Source of the DNA: Lichenostomus cassidix
Lineage: Eukaryota > Chordata > Aves > Passeriformes > Meliphagidae
Assembly: GCA_008360975.2 (NCBI GenBank)
Contig: CM039193.1
Coordinates: 15,614,501 to 15,678,500, forward strand
Reading direction: 5' to 3'
Length of the DNA stretch: 64,000 bases
Of the stretch, positions 24,401-36,986 are shown piece by piece; positions within the stretch are counted from its first letter, which is position 1; each line of letters starts with the position of its first letter. Made by a program: the position numbers and the translations under genes. Below the pieces are notes generated by a model, which did not search any database, was not told the DNA's origin, and saw nothing but the letters and a program-made list of their open reading frames with translations.

Positions 24401-27400
24401 CTCATTGTTTGGCATATGGCTCCAGGCTCTATTTGCTGGATACAATTCAAACCCTACTCTGGAGAGAAAATGATTAACTTTCTACTAGATTCTTTTGGTG
24501 GCACACATCACTATAGTGGCTAACTGCTGTACAGAACTTAACTAACTTAGTGCCACAGCTCTGGCTGATGAGGGTGTTCTATTGTATTGGGTTCCTGCTT
24601 GGGAAACTTAGGCACAGACATTGCAGGAGGGAGTTTTGAAGCACTTCATATAGTTGGACAGCTCCCATCCTTCTTTGTTGTAGATAGCTATGTTCAGGAT
24701 GTCCTGTAAATCACAGCTCAGACCTCAAGTCAGGATTCAGGAAAGCAGGGCATCTTCAGTGAGTGACCTTTCATGGTACTTGGCTCAAGTGTCTTGCTTA
24801 AACCAAAACATTTGTACAAATGACATTTATACTAGCAGGCAGGGGAAAATCCATCCCTCTAGACATTCAGCTACATTAATCTCGAGACCCACCTCTTCTT
24901 TCCTCTCAGTTCCTTGCCTCATTTACTGTACACTTTTCCATCTTGGCAATAAATGAGTAGAGAACCTAAAGACAGCATCCTCTTTCAGTATAACTTCCTG
25001 TTTTGCTGTAATATGCAATATGTAAGTCAGTCTTCAATCAGCAAATAGGCTGTGATAGCATAAGAAAAGACCAGATCATCAGAAATATGTTCAAAGGAAC
25101 TGGATTTATCAGGTCTTCATGTTCAATTTGCACCCCCTATTTCCTATAATCCAAATACATGACTTACTGGTATCAGTATGTTTTTCAGTGCCTTGCTTTT
25201 CTTATGTATATTTGTGCATGCGTTAGAAAAAATAAGCAAATGGAAACTTCAGAAATTCCATCATGTGAGTTCAGATTCATTCCTAGGTGATTCATCAGCA
25301 ACGTGGGAACATTTATACATGCTGTATAGACCTCTGCTACCCAGGCTGTGGGAGGAACTGATAGAAGAAGTACACAGTTATCTTCCTTGTAGGTCAGCAC
25401 ACAGAGGGGAATAAGGCGAACATTTTGCATCTGGGTTTTACAGTTGCTTGCTAACAACAACAGATAGTGAGACTCTTGAATCCTGGATTATATTGTGGGC
25501 TCTGAAAGGGAATTAAAGATAGTGGGCCCAGACATTTCTGTCTTTTCTCCCCAAAGTGGTCCTAAGTGCCCTCTTCTCTACAGTTTATCTCATACTCTAT
25601 CTTCTCTAACTTTGCTGAGCTCATACCCTTAGGAGGTGTGAATGCAAACCCAGACAATACAAGGTTGCTATTGAAATGTCAAAATTCTGTAACAGCTTTA
25701 CAGCTTAACATAAAGGATATATTTTATTTCATGGTTTATTGATTTAAGAAAAGATGTATTGTAGAGATGTTATAATACTGACTGATATTTGTTGTCGAAT
25801 TTGAAGAAAAAACAGTAAATAAACTGCATTCCTCTATTTCTTCTCTTTTAAAATAAAATCTGCAAAACTCCAGGAAGATTTTTCCTAGATTTATCTCCAT
25901 TGGGTTAGTCGCCGCTAGGCCAAGATGTTTTCCTATGTGATTTATATGTCTTTTCACTGGTCCTTGGAGTTAATGCTTCCCCCCTAGGTGTTGGCCATTT
26001 GTAGCACAGCTTGAAAGAATGAAATAGTGTTTTAAACTCTCCTTCCCATCTCAAAGTTGGGCTTTCAACTTTAAAAATTGATTCACTTTAGGTGAAAGGT
26101 CCTGGCTTGAAGGGTTCTGGGGAATGAGGTTCTTTATTAAGTGACAGAACTTGTGCATCACGGACGGAATCAGGAGACACTTCCCAATCACCGTCTCTCC
26201 TTCCAACGTGACTTGCTCCTGAACTAGAGGTATCTGCTGCAGGAGTGAACTATTTTCCAGGTCTGGTCAGTCTCTCTACTCCCTAGTTTTGATGGTGACT
26301 TTCTCTGATATGGACCCTTTTCTAGGAAGAGCTAGATGGGGATTGCTGGCATATTCTACACAAACCATTTGGCCATTTGATAAAGTTGAGCTGAGGTTAC
26401 ACAGACACTTAGAGCCTGGATTAAATGAGCTCACACCCCATCTTCAGCCATTTGGCAGATTGATTCTCTTAGGAATTTGTTTTTCAGCTTGACAAAATAT
26501 GAAGCTTGATGAAATGCAATTTTAAAATATATGTATTTGGTAGATTAATGAACTGGCACTGACTAAATGAAATTACCAAGAGCAATCAAAACTCAGAATT
26601 TTTTTGTGATTACAACGAGCTTCTCTCTTCCCATGGACAGAAAGTTATATGTGAAATCAGTGTTACAGAGCAAAAAAGTTAAATTTTAGCATCTTTAATA
26701 AGACAACACTCTATAAAAGAAGGTGCATAAGAAAACCCAGAGTGTTCAGATCCATTTCATTGGTTTCAAATTTGTTGAGTTCAGATTAATATAAGAAGAA
26801 CAGGATGAGACAGGGTTTTATTGATGTCCCCATTCTCCTTTTGCAGTTACCAGGGTGTGTTCCCATGGGTTCAACTTATTTGCAGCAATTCATTATCCAG
26901 TGAAAAGCTTCCCACCCTGCGTGCATTGACAACAAATAATAGTGAAGAACAGAAACCAGATGGGAGACACGAAATTCTGGGGTAACTGGAGCTAATACCA
27001 AAGCTTCCACTGTCTTCAGTAGAGACAAGGGTTTTCTCTGGGAGTTTGGCTTAAGACAATTTGTGTTAGCAACTTCCCACAGTAAAGGAGTTCATCCCCC
27101 GGTGACTTGGGCCTGGGTGAGTCTTGAGGATGAGTTCAGTTTTGGTAAGCTGGGCTTTGTGGAAACATGTGGAAACATGGCCTCTTGTGGGAAACAGTGA
27201 TCTGGGGTGTCTTTCTCATGCAGACTGTGTTTTAGCCTTTAGTTCTCAAATTTCTTGTTCAAACAGATGCATTTCCTTATAGTGAGGAAAATGTGTCCCC
27301 ATTCAACCCTATTCTCTATTTTTTTGAAGGGAGGACATGATAAGGGCACATAAGACAAATGGGCTGATCCAAACAGTCATGAAATGGTGGCAGAGTTTTG

Positions 27401-27507
27401 ACTTCACTCCTCTCCTGATTGTGGCCTCATGCTTTCACCATGTGCAGTGGAAATATGCCTGAGCATATGTTTGAATTTCTGCTGTAGAACTCAGTAAAAA
27501 CAGGCTG
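21416..27507. other. noncoding stretch, no gene seen
   Basis: No supported gene. A pyrimidine-biased segment lies at about 23050-23240, an ATA/AAT microsatellite at 23027-23043, and an AT-rich segment with homeodomain-like words at about 26500-26630. Frames are short and unrecognised. Confidence 0.6.
23027..23043. repeat. AAT trinucleotide microsatellite
   Basis: About five consecutive AAT units form a short, uninterrupted trinucleotide run. Confidence 0.7.
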
Positions 27508-27582
27508 CCAAATTCATCTCTGATGTAAGCCCTGTCTGACTTCAGCAAATTTACTCTGGGGAGAAATTTGGTTCTGTGTATT
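27508..27582. repeat. palindromic amniote dispersed repeat (old copy)
   Basis: The left arm GCCAAATTCATCTCTGATG and the right arm CTGGGGAGAAATTTGGTTC mirror one another. Between them CTGTCTGACTTCAGCAAA resembles the CCATTGACTTCAATGG core. The layout fits the class whose intact form has an AAATTCATCCCTGGTGTAA arm and its inverted partner. The name of the family is not certain to me. Confidence 0.55.
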
Positions 27583-28959
27583 TATGTGTACTAAATGGAA
27601 AAGTGTATTTTTCTGTTAATACTCTCTGCTATGGTTAGGCTAGAAAAAATGCTATAGCACTGTGTTTCTGATGGAACAAGAATGTATATTTATGTATCTA
27701 TATCGCTACAGCTTTCTCTATGTCTGCTTATTTGTAGAATTAAAATATTAGATAATGAAAGTGGTCTTAGAACCTGAAATAATTAATATGCAGACTTTTT
27801 ACTCATTAACAGGCAAGCTTGCATTCAGATTTTGAGGGAGAAGCATAGGCAAAGCTGGGTATAGATCTGCAGGAGCAGTTCTGGATTGGGACATGAGTGC
27901 AGGACCTTGGCATAGCCACAGGGAGACGAAGGCAGGCCCAGCCATGGGGTGGTGCAGGACTGTGGTGTGTGGGCAGAGGTTGCAGTCCCTACACTGAACT
28001 GCTCCAGGCAAAGTCATAAGATCCTTCATGTCAGAAAAACAAAGGTTACCTAGGGAGCAATTTCAACACTGAAATGGAAACCACTCCTGATTTTTAAAAG
28101 AGAACTGAATGGAACTGAAGAAGAACTGAAATGGAAGCTGACAACAGCTTCTTTTTCTTTGTCTGTGATTTAGGAAGACCTCAAGAGCAGAGTGAGGCTA
28201 CCAGGGCCAAGAGCCTCCCATCAGTGCTGCCTTGTGCAGAGTCTGTCCCATAGGGTGTGAGTTGCACAGGTGTCCCCCAGCACCACCAGGCACCCTCTCA
28301 TGCTGCAGTGGTGTCAGACTGTGCAAGCCATCCTCCCTCAGGGAAGACAAGAGCAGAGATGGGTATAGTTCTGTCTCTCTCATTTGAGTTCTGTGTTCCC
28401 ACCTCAGTGGAAGCACAGTACACAAACATGGGATTCAATCACCCACACCAGGGCTCCTGAGGAGTGATAGTGCTATGGCCCTCCTGGACTGCTCCTCTGC
28501 AAAGGCTACCACTAAGAAAAAAAGGAGGAAAGATGGAGTATGGATAAGCTTACTCTCCTCTGTGTAGCATCCTGCAAGTTTGTATAATGACATTTACTAA
28601 TGCTGCCCACACAGTTCTGTCTCACAGGAGTCTGGAATAGAGGTTAGACTTTGTAGGTCACCATTATAAAACCAAGGCCCTGCTCCAAAGCTCTTCACCG
28701 ACTGTCCTGTGATGCAGAGCGAAAAGGTTCTACCATTCTGTACCTCATTCTGCCCCAGTGATACCAGCTCTCCTCCAGGAAGGCTTGGATGGCTGACAGC
28801 CATAGCATTCCTGCAGGAGAAAGGCTTCCTGTGTTTGTTCAGTGGCTGCTCTGAGTGAATCCATAATATCACAGCCTAAAGTAGGCAGAGTTCCTACTCA
28901 GAATCCCTCTCTGCCCCTCACTGACAGTCTTCCTTGTGCTTCTGTGCTTCCTGGTAAAA

Positions 28960-28983
28960 ACACAAGGTGGCACTGAGTCAGCA
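28960..28983 (+). promoter_or_regulatory. CTCF-like core next to an NF-E2/MARE-like site
   Basis: ACACAAGGTGGCACT matches 13 of 15 positions of the CTCF core CCASYAGRKGGCRSY. It runs straight into TGAGTCAGCA at 28974-28983, which fits the AP-1/MAF-recognition (NF-E2) consensus. Both are degenerate motif matches in a 64-kb window, so occupancy is not implied. Confidence 0.25.
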
Positions 28984-31520
28984 GGACCTTAGCTGACAGT
29001 TGCCTCTGCATTTCTTTCTATTTATATACAACTATGGCAATTTGCAAGCTCTCCTGTGGGTAGGCTGCATCTCCCATTTCTCCAATCATTTTGTGAAGAT
29101 AGTGCCAGTGACCATCCTGACTCATTTATTGCAGAAGTTATTGTTTAGTCATTTTATGTAATACACTGACAATTTCATTAGGAATTTGCTAGTAACCTAG
29201 CAAATGGACACTCTCAAGGACTACATTCTTGCATCTGCAAGAAAAAAAGCAGTTGAGAAAATTAAAGGAAAGCTGTCTCAAGGGACCCAGTGATCACCTG
29301 AATTGTGATCTACCATCAGGCCCAGACTACTCCTCACTGACAATATTTCTGCTAGAGAGAGGCCTAAATTGCAAAACGCCATCTCAGCTCCCTGCAGGAT
29401 GGATGTGCCTTATGAGTTCTACTTTTTGCTAGCAGCAAGCAATTACCAAATGTGAAAATAGCAATGGCATGATTACAGCTATATGAAAATACAAACTTGC
29501 CCAATCCCTAATGATGGCTTCAAACAGCAGTGTGAAAGCCCCAGCTACACAGTGCCCCTTTCCTCTTTGCTCTCCAGCTGAAGGTACATGCCTGATAACA
29601 CAGTTAAAACTGGGATTTGCCTCCCTCTAGGATCTGGGCCCAGTAAGCAGAGATAAGTGCACTGTTTACCATGGAAATATGTCTGACACCTAGAGGGGAG
29701 AACTGGGCTGCAACCCTAAGGTCCATTCCAAGACTTTTTGTAGTATTCCCTGTGCAATGTGCTTATTCCCTCCAGAATTTCCTCAAGTGTCATGTGAGGA
29801 GGATAAACTCTCTCCCTTTGAACAGCAGTGTGATGACAGAGTACTGGGTGATACAAAGTTCTAATAGATGTGCCATGCCAATAGGTGAAATGTGTAATGC
29901 CATTGCATTTGGGCTGTTTGATTGAAAGGTCTTGTTTGACTCCCTGCAGGGGGAATGTCATTTTGTGTGACAAGGCTTGTGCAAATATATTACAGACATC
30001 CCCTCATAAAGGAATTTATGTGATTCTCTTTCTGCCATCACTGAGGTGATAGGACTAAAGCACAAGTTTTTGACTGGAAAATGCTATCAAAGTATATTTA
30101 AAAAAATTTTACCTTTTGTTTATTACAGTACTGCCCAACCAAAAATCATATTCTGTTTTCCATTATACAAGGCCCAACAGGACGACAAAAAATAGAGAGT
30201 TCTTTGTGGATCATGTCTCCAAACCCTCTGTTTGCTGTTGCCTCAGACAAGTCTCTCTGGGTTCAGGAAAGTGTTTCCATCCTGCCCATTCTCCACTCCC
30301 TGTGCTTCCCCACCTTGCTCCTTGTCTCTGTGGCTCTTCCTCAATCCTCTGCCCACAGAATAGTTTATTTAACCTTGAAGTTCCCTTATCAGCTGCATCA
30401 CCCTGCTGTAGCTGTGAGACCTAAATTGTTTTCCATCTCCGTGAGCTGAATGGGGCCAGGCCTTCAGAGAGCACAGGCTTGGAAGCACTTTAAATTAGGC
30501 AGTCTGAGATGGAAATGCTCCAGGTAACAAGGAAAAACAAACAAGCCCTATCCTTCTTCTGAGGTCCTTTCCTCCTTAAATGCCTGGTGGCTCTGTGGGA
30601 GCTCCAGCCCATCTCTCAGGAGAGTTATGCACAGCATATGACTCTTAATTAAATACATATTTCTGCACAATGTGGAATGAGAGAAGGCTGGTACCAGTGC
30701 AGACCAGCAAGCTCCTTCTCTGTCACCAGTAATGTCCAAGTTCTCTCCTCATTTTCAGGTCATGACTCGGCAACATCCCCTGTGAAACTACACACATAAC
30801 GAGGGCATGGTCCCACTGCACCCCGAGTACTGTGGGTTCTCCCTCCTCCGAGTCTGTGTGGGATCAGTCCCTTCCAAACCCCAATGGGACAGAGCCTGCA
30901 GGCCAGGCTGTGAGGAGCTGTGGCTCAGGAAGCACAGGACAGGCTAAATGCCAAGTGCAATGGCCACCAGACATGGCTTCTTGGAGACAGAAGTACGGGA
31001 GCAGGGCAACATGGCAGGGGTGATTGCAAAATGGGTACCACCACTTGGAGCCATGTCTGCAACGTGACTGTCAGGTGCAATTGCAGCATATGCAAACATA
31101 GATGAGCTTGCTTGAGTGCCAAAAGTGCATGGTTCAAAGTAGGGCAGCTGCCCAAATTTATATTTAGGACTTGTGCAATGGCTGTGTGCAATCCATGCCA
31201 TTACATCTTCACCTGATTTACTTCTAATCAGGGCATGGAGTTGTGCTTTGCACAAAACAGTTTGCCTTGATGTTGGAAAAAGCACACAGAAGGGATTGCA
31301 GCTCATCCTGAAAATTTCCTATACTTTTGTGGCCTGTACTCAATCACAGGACCATACACCTGTTCCTTCAAGGGGAACTGCATGCCTTTACTCTCCCTTG
31401 CACTGCAGTCTTGTGTGGTAATTAAGTGACTGGGATCCCCTGGAACCACAGAGTGAATACAAAGACAGATTATGTCTTTTATGTCTTTGACTATCTTTTT
31501 TGCATTTGGATAGCAAGTTT
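28984..31520. other. noncoding stretch, no gene seen
   Basis: Short unrecognised frames only. A pyrimidine-biased patch lies at about 30270-30360. The stretch 30830-31110 is somewhat richer in G+C but has no gene structure I can defend. Confidence 0.6.
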
Positions 31521-31696
31521 CCATTCATTTTGCAAGTCGCTTTTCAGACCAAGTGTGGTTTTGGTGTCAGTTACCACCAAGTTTGACAGAGCCCATAAGA
31601 AACCAGGAGGAATTATGTGGGAAGAGTTTGCCTGGCTGCGCAAATGTTCTTGGACATCAGAGGGAGCTTCCATCTTCCCATGTGTTTATTCAACAG
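31521..31696 (+). other. candidate exon with both splice sites, unrecognised
   Basis: A pyrimidine-rich tract ending TTTTCAG (31541-31547) precedes a 149-base block that ends CAACAG, followed by GTGAGC at 31697, a good donor. The block is open in one frame, giving about 49 codons (for example GGIMWEEFAWLRKC). That frame continues open on both sides to 31426 and 31746, so the splice sites are not needed to explain it. The peptide has no resemblance to a family I know. Confidence 0.2.
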
Positions 31697-32960
31697 GTGA
31701 GCTCCAGATGAAACATAATTATTTAATTAATACTGGAAAATATTAATTCCTCACAGCACAGGAGGCTCATGAAGGGACTAGTGGCAGAACTGTGCTCATG
31801 AGAGCTGCCATGTGGAATGCTTTAAGCAGTTTTGTCCCTAGAGTAACAGGGTATTGGTGTGGAGCTGACAACACCATCTCTCCAATGGTGATCACAAGGC
31901 TTAAAATGTCAGGAGCAGGGAAGATGATGAATTTATAGATTGTGTGGCTCAACCAAAAAACACTAAAATTGAAATTCTGTATTTGTGGGAGCCAAACAAT
32001 ATTCTTTTTTTTCTTTTTTTTTTAAGTTCTCAGCTTATTTGTCCATTTCTCCTGCATTGTTATTTTTTCTGGGTTTTTACTTCAAATCAATTTCTTAAGT
32101 AAAGGATATTTTAAAGCAAATAGGAAACATTTTGTACAAAAATGAACTGTTTTGACATTTTGAAAACTCTCCCCTGATTTTCTGCATATACTGCTCAGCA
32201 ATTTCAGTGCAGTCACACCAACAGCTTTATTCTCATAATCTTATGCTAAAATACTATTTAGTGCAAACTTACTGTCTGATGGGAAAAATAGGGATCTATT
32301 TCTTCTGGGAAGGCACAAATTAGGACTTAGCAAGGACTTCCAATACATGGGCCCCTTCCCCTGTCTGCCAGTGGCATGCTGTGCTTTCCTAGGTCACAGC
32401 ACTTCTCTGCTTGTTTCCTCTTTCTCTGGGTGACAAGTTTTCAGGCAAGTAATGCTACTCAGTGTGTATCCATCCAGCACAGACTAGTGAGGGCAACTGA
32501 TGCTGATTGTGATTCTGGGGGTTATTTTGATAAAAATTTCTATTGCAACTTCTCTTCGTGCAGTGAACAGGTTGTGGCGTGTGGTTCCAGGTCAAGGAAA
32601 TAGATTTCATTTTACAAAACATAGCAGGATTTCATCTGCGTGAAATCCTAATTGCATTCTTTGGTTTACTTTAAGCAAGCAAAGCAAATTAGAACCAAAG
32701 CAAATGCTATATATACTTAGAAATTGAAAATACCTTCCCATTTTAAGCCAAACGTTGGGAAGCTTTTGTTCATCTTCTTTTATCACTGTGTCTCATACTG
32801 CATAAAGGAGAGCATGTTGGACCTCCTGCCTTCAAATCCAGCCCAGTCCGGCCTGCCTTATCCTGTCCCTTCAGACTCTCTGAGGATAGCCAGGCAGTTA
32901 GGACTCCAGGTTTTGCACTAGCACAGCAATCTTTTCCAGGGATCTGTAAGTACTGGATAA
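31697..32960. other. noncoding stretch, no gene seen
   Basis: Mostly AT-rich with a T-rich tract at 32003-32024. No supported gene, RNA or transposon. Confidence 0.6.
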
Positions 32961-32964
32961 AGAG

Positions 32965-33072
32965 GGGCAATACTACCAACCCTATTTTACACAGTATCTT
33001 GACCCCAGAGAGAAGTGGTTTGAAGAACATCATGAATCAGAGTCAGACCCAGACTCCTGGGCTCAAATCTGC
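32965..33072 (-). repeat. probable MIR-type SINE fragment
   Basis: On the plus strand AACCCTATTTTACACAGTAT, then AGAGAGAAGTGGTTTGAAG, CATGAATCAGAGTCAGACCC and GACTCCTGGGCTCAAATCTG follow the order of the reversed MIR: CCCATTTTACAGATG, CAGAGAAGTTAAG, AGTCAGTGGCAGAGCC and the closing segment. Divergence is considerable. Confidence 0.45.
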
Positions 33073-35539
33073 TGTTGCACAGCTGCCCTTCATTGACAGC
33101 AACATGAGTCAGAAAGCGCCTGTGCATATGGTTCCTAAAATAACTGGTAATCAGCAAAATTCACAGACCTTTTACTCAGTCACTTCTCTTGAAAGAGTCT
33201 TGTTTGGCCAAATTTCTTTTATTCCCTCCATCATACAAGTGCTGCTCCATTGAAGATAATGGATTTGTTTGGGTATATCAGAGAACAAGATAACCATTGT
33301 GGTGTTCAGGAGGTATTTTATCCGTGTAAGGATTTGGCCAATTACTATTATTTAGTTACAGGCATGGGTGTGTTTTGCTAACCATAAAGGAAAGCAAATC
33401 TTTTTTATTAGATCTAATCAACACAAGAAGCTGGCTTAAAAGAGAGGTGAGAGAACCAATTTCAAGCTGGAAATGCAGTGTGGGAACCTTTGGATATTTA
33501 TTTATCCACAGCTCCACCATGCCAAGCCATGAAACTTGAGCCAGCTCTGCATAAGCCAGTTTTACAGTCAGGAAGCAGTGCAGCAATGGTAATTCCACTG
33601 ACAGTCATAGCCCTGCTGAGATGCTGTGCTTGGCCCAGGCAGACCCTAACCTTCTCATATTAACAGAGCTTTCTTTCCTCTGCAACAGCCCAGCAAATCC
33701 AAACATCTACAATTTTGATATTTTCATCTCTTTTTTCTGTCCTGTTTCTCACTCAACTTAAGGATTTTGCTGATATTATGTGAAACTCACAGTCATATGA
33801 CTAAACTGACCAACTATAAATTTATTAAATAAACCATAATGCTAGATGGTTTTAAAACATGTTTTTTAAGGTTCATGGGAATTTTTTCCATTTATGGAAG
33901 GAAACCAAATCAAGCATATAAGTTGTACCACAGTGTGCAGAAAGCAGAAAGCATTTGGCATCAGCCAAGCCTGTCTTGGACCACTCCAGTGCCATGTACA
34001 AGCTGTTGAATCACAAAGTTCCTGCTTTGTCAACCTGCCCTTGGCTTGACCTCTTGATTTAATCTGGTAGTTGTTTAGGGAGCTTTCAATCTAGTATTCT
34101 CAGAAGATGGCAGGGAAGGTCTGCCTTCTACCCAGCATTTGTACAGCTCTGAGTAAATTGCTTCTTCTCCAGCACTTTACCTGTGCTACCACTTTGCTCT
34201 GAGTATCACATTCATCATCCATGAGCTTGACTTGCTGTGTCACGACTCTGCTGCTGTGGTTATACAGAGATTTACAGTGCAGTGGTGATGTGGAGGGTAT
34301 CAGACACCCAAGGAGCAATCCTTGCCCAAATTGTCATATCCTAGGTCAGTCTCTGACCTCAGGAACAATGCTTCTTCAAGAAGGTTGACTAAAGGACAGG
34401 TCCTTAGCTTCTGTTGCCAGAGAGATCACTAAATGACCTCTCAGAACCTTTGCTTGACTTGTTACTTTATCTACTCTGCTTTTAGGAAAAGTGTCAGAGA
34501 AAACGCTAAAGGAAAGATCATCTGTGATGTTTACTGAAAAAAAATTAATTTTTCTTACTTTGATGTCTTTCTTTAAACAGTTTTTCTGGACTAGGGACAG
34601 CAGACATGCTTTTAATTTATTTACTTGAGCAGGTGATTAGCCAGAACACAGAACCACCTGGTGCATATGACCAACCTTAACACAGCCTTCCTGTGCATAT
34701 GTTTGTCATGGGAGGAACTCAACTCCAGTAGTGTCTCACCTGCCCCCTTCCATTAAGGGTCAGAAATTGCCTGGGGAGCTTCACCCCAGGGTGCAGCACA
34801 GCGTATGAGACTCCAAACTATTTCCTCCCTGAGGCCTCCAGCTGAATCCAGTGTTGATCCCCAAGCTTGTGAGTGCAGCCTGGATGAGAAAGACAGCCTG
34901 AAACAATAGCTGCTGCCCAAAGCATCCACCCATACTCCCATGAGACCAGGCTCCATTGTCTCCTAGTCAAACTTCCAGACCACCATCTCCATGTTTTCTA
35001 CTGTGCTGCCCTTTGTGTGAGAGGAATCCCTCCTGTAGGCATTCAGAAAGCCATGTCATTATCCACCTCTCTTCTCCACCTTACAATTCTTTATCTCCTG
35101 CAAGGTGATGCAGTGCTGACACCTTTGACTGCCTTGCTGGCAAAAGTTTTCTCCCACCACTACATTTCATTGTTCAGATTTTGTCTTTCATCTTCAAACT
35201 ACAAGTTTTTTTTTTGGCAGGCAGTTGTCTCTTGCTTGGCAGAGAACAGTGGGGTCTATAGTTATGTTGCTATAAACTGTGTATGATATCAAAGTATACC
35301 ATACTAATCCTTTCAGCACAGTCCACCTACTGGTCTGCTCCACCTGAGTAATAAAAGCTATGAGTTGCCCTACAAAACAAGCAGAATACCTAATACCTAA
35401 TATTTGAGGAATGCAAACCACATGTGCATCAGCCCAGGGAGCATGGGCACTGCTAGCAGGGAAGGGGTTAATCCAGTCTTTTTTTCCCTGCAGTCCCTGC
35501 CGGGTGGATGAAAATGAATCACATTTCATTCTGCTCTCA
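33073..35539. other. noncoding stretch, no gene seen
   Basis: Short unrecognised frames only. AATACCT is duplicated in tandem at about 35388-35401. No RNA gene or mobile element is evident. Confidence 0.6.
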
Positions 35540-35880
35540 GTCAGCTGAGATTGCTCTATAATTTTGTTTTTAGTCATTCGTGACTGAGACCTTCTCTGGC
35601 AAATTTAGTCACTGAATGTTTTTTTGCTGTTTAGCCCCAGTCGTTTGAAATCTCGGGGGAAAGTGGGTTTCATATTGCGACAGCTGAGAGATGAGCAAGG
35701 GGAAAGCTGATGGATGTTGATAGTTCAGGCTGATGATATTCAGCATCGTTTCCATATCCCACATTGCTGGGCAGAGATACTCAATTCATTTATTCATGAT
35801 CATATACAAAGCATTTTAGTCTTCAACTCATAATAGCTTGTGACCTTAAAGAGACACAGTCAAGTACTTTTTGGGCCAGA
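35540..35880. promoter_or_regulatory. candidate conserved noncoding element with AP-1-like hairpin
   Basis: This unique segment opens with TAGTCATTCGTGACTGA (35571-35587), where AGTCA and TGACT pair around a TTCG tetraloop. A second AGTCACTGAATG follows at 35607-35618, an inverted partner of CATTCGTGACT with one extra base. Each arm resembles an AP-1 half site. Further on, CAATTCATTTATTCATGATC is homeodomain-like. The enhancer reading is inferred from texture only. Confidence 0.28.
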
Positions 35881-35925
35881 ATTTAACCTACTGTAGAAAT
35901 TGCTATCTGCTGAAAGTGATATATA

Positions 35926-36140
35926 ATAATAGCTGCTACCATTGCCATTCATCCTGCCATCTCTACATACTATACACGCATTAAAGTGAAATTAATTTCA
36001 TGACCATTAGAAGAGATAGAAGCATATAATTTTCCCTTTTAACAGAAGAAGAAACTGAGGCACAAAAGTTAAACCACTGGCCATATACAAAATCAAGGAC
36101 AAAATTACACACAGGATTGAGATCTTCTCTTCCTGTTATG
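35926..36140 (-). repeat. near-full-length MIR-type SINE
   Basis: The plus strand begins ATAATAATAGCTGCTACCAT (for TAATAACCAACATTTATTGA), then TCTACATACTATACACGC and ATTAAAGTGAAATTAATTTC (for the TTTACATGTATTAACTCATTTAA segment). It continues TTTTAACAGAAGAAGAAACT and GAGGCACAAAAGTTAAACCA (for TTTTACAGATGAGGAAACTGAGGCACAGAGAGGTT, split here). The tail after ACACACAGGATTGAGA is decayed. It is one of the longest MIR copies in the window. Confidence 0.7.
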
Positions 36141-36891
36141 AATAGCCAAGCAGTGTCTTACACATGCTAAACAGTTAATTTGTGCTAATCCAGCCCTAGC
36201 TCTTGAAGGAAAGTTTCAGACAGACTTTGAGCAAGAGTTTAAAAAAAACATCTTAAAATGCAAAAGGTCGCTTTTGTTGCCTGTGCTTTAGCAGCATTAG
36301 CAAAGAACTATTCCCGCTATTTCCAGTGGTTTCACAATGGCATTGACAGAGCTTCTGAGGCACAAACAGGACACCAAATAAAACTGAGACATGAAAGTAT
36401 TCGTGCTTCACTCAGAGAGAGATGGATGAGCCTGGAAGGCAGAGGGCCAGTGCAGAGACATGTGCATCCACCCATGAGCTTATGTGTGCAGGACACAATG
36501 GCAATCAGTGTGATGAGAGACGTTTTGTTCCCCATTTTCCAAGAGGAAGTTAGGAGCACTGCAGAGTCCTGCAGCCTCTCTAAATGGAGTCCCGGTTCAC
36601 TTGTCATGATCAGGAAATAAGTCTGCAGCAGGATTGCAAAGGGCTGTGGCACAGCTGAGACATCCAGTTGCGTTAGTATGGTGAGACCCTACGGTTTCTG
36701 TGGAATGGTGCTGGCTGTTGACAATAGGGGCTGATGGAGAAGGCATTTCCATGAAGTTAATGGCTGGCTGGTGGAGGTTAGGGCCTGAGGCCATTATTAC
36801 CATTGTAAGTTCTGGAAATATAAAAATGCAGGGAGAAAAAATAAAGAAAATTGCCTTTTTATATATCAGAGGGTTTAAAGTTGAGCTGGCT

Positions 36892-36905
36892 GTTGCCATG
36901 GCTAC
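36892..36905. promoter_or_regulatory. RFX X-box-like motif
   Basis: GTTGCCATGGCTAC differs by one base from the palindromic X-box GTTGCCATGGCAAC bound by RFX factors. The flanks are AT-rich unique sequence. No promoter or CpG island adjoins it, so a distal site is the only reading, and chance is possible. Confidence 0.35.
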
Positions 36906-36937
36906 AATATTCAGTTTGCAGTCTTTAGTTATTTAAG

Positions 36938-36986
36938 ACCAAGGGCTCGATCTTGCTGAATCAGTGAACTCAATGGAAACATGTCA
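36938..36986. repeat. possible arm of the palindromic amniote repeat
   Basis: The words AGGGCTCGATCTTGCTGAAT and CAGTGAACTCAATGGAAAC resemble the GGGCCCGATTCTGCTGAA arm and CTTCAATGGGA core of the palindromic dispersed repeat seen elsewhere in the window. Only one arm is apparent. Confidence 0.3.

Noticed and set aside
36258..36620. Plus-strand frame of 120 codons after a MIR element
   Set aside because: Not recognisable and overlapped by a minus-strand frame of similar length; no exon signals at its ends.
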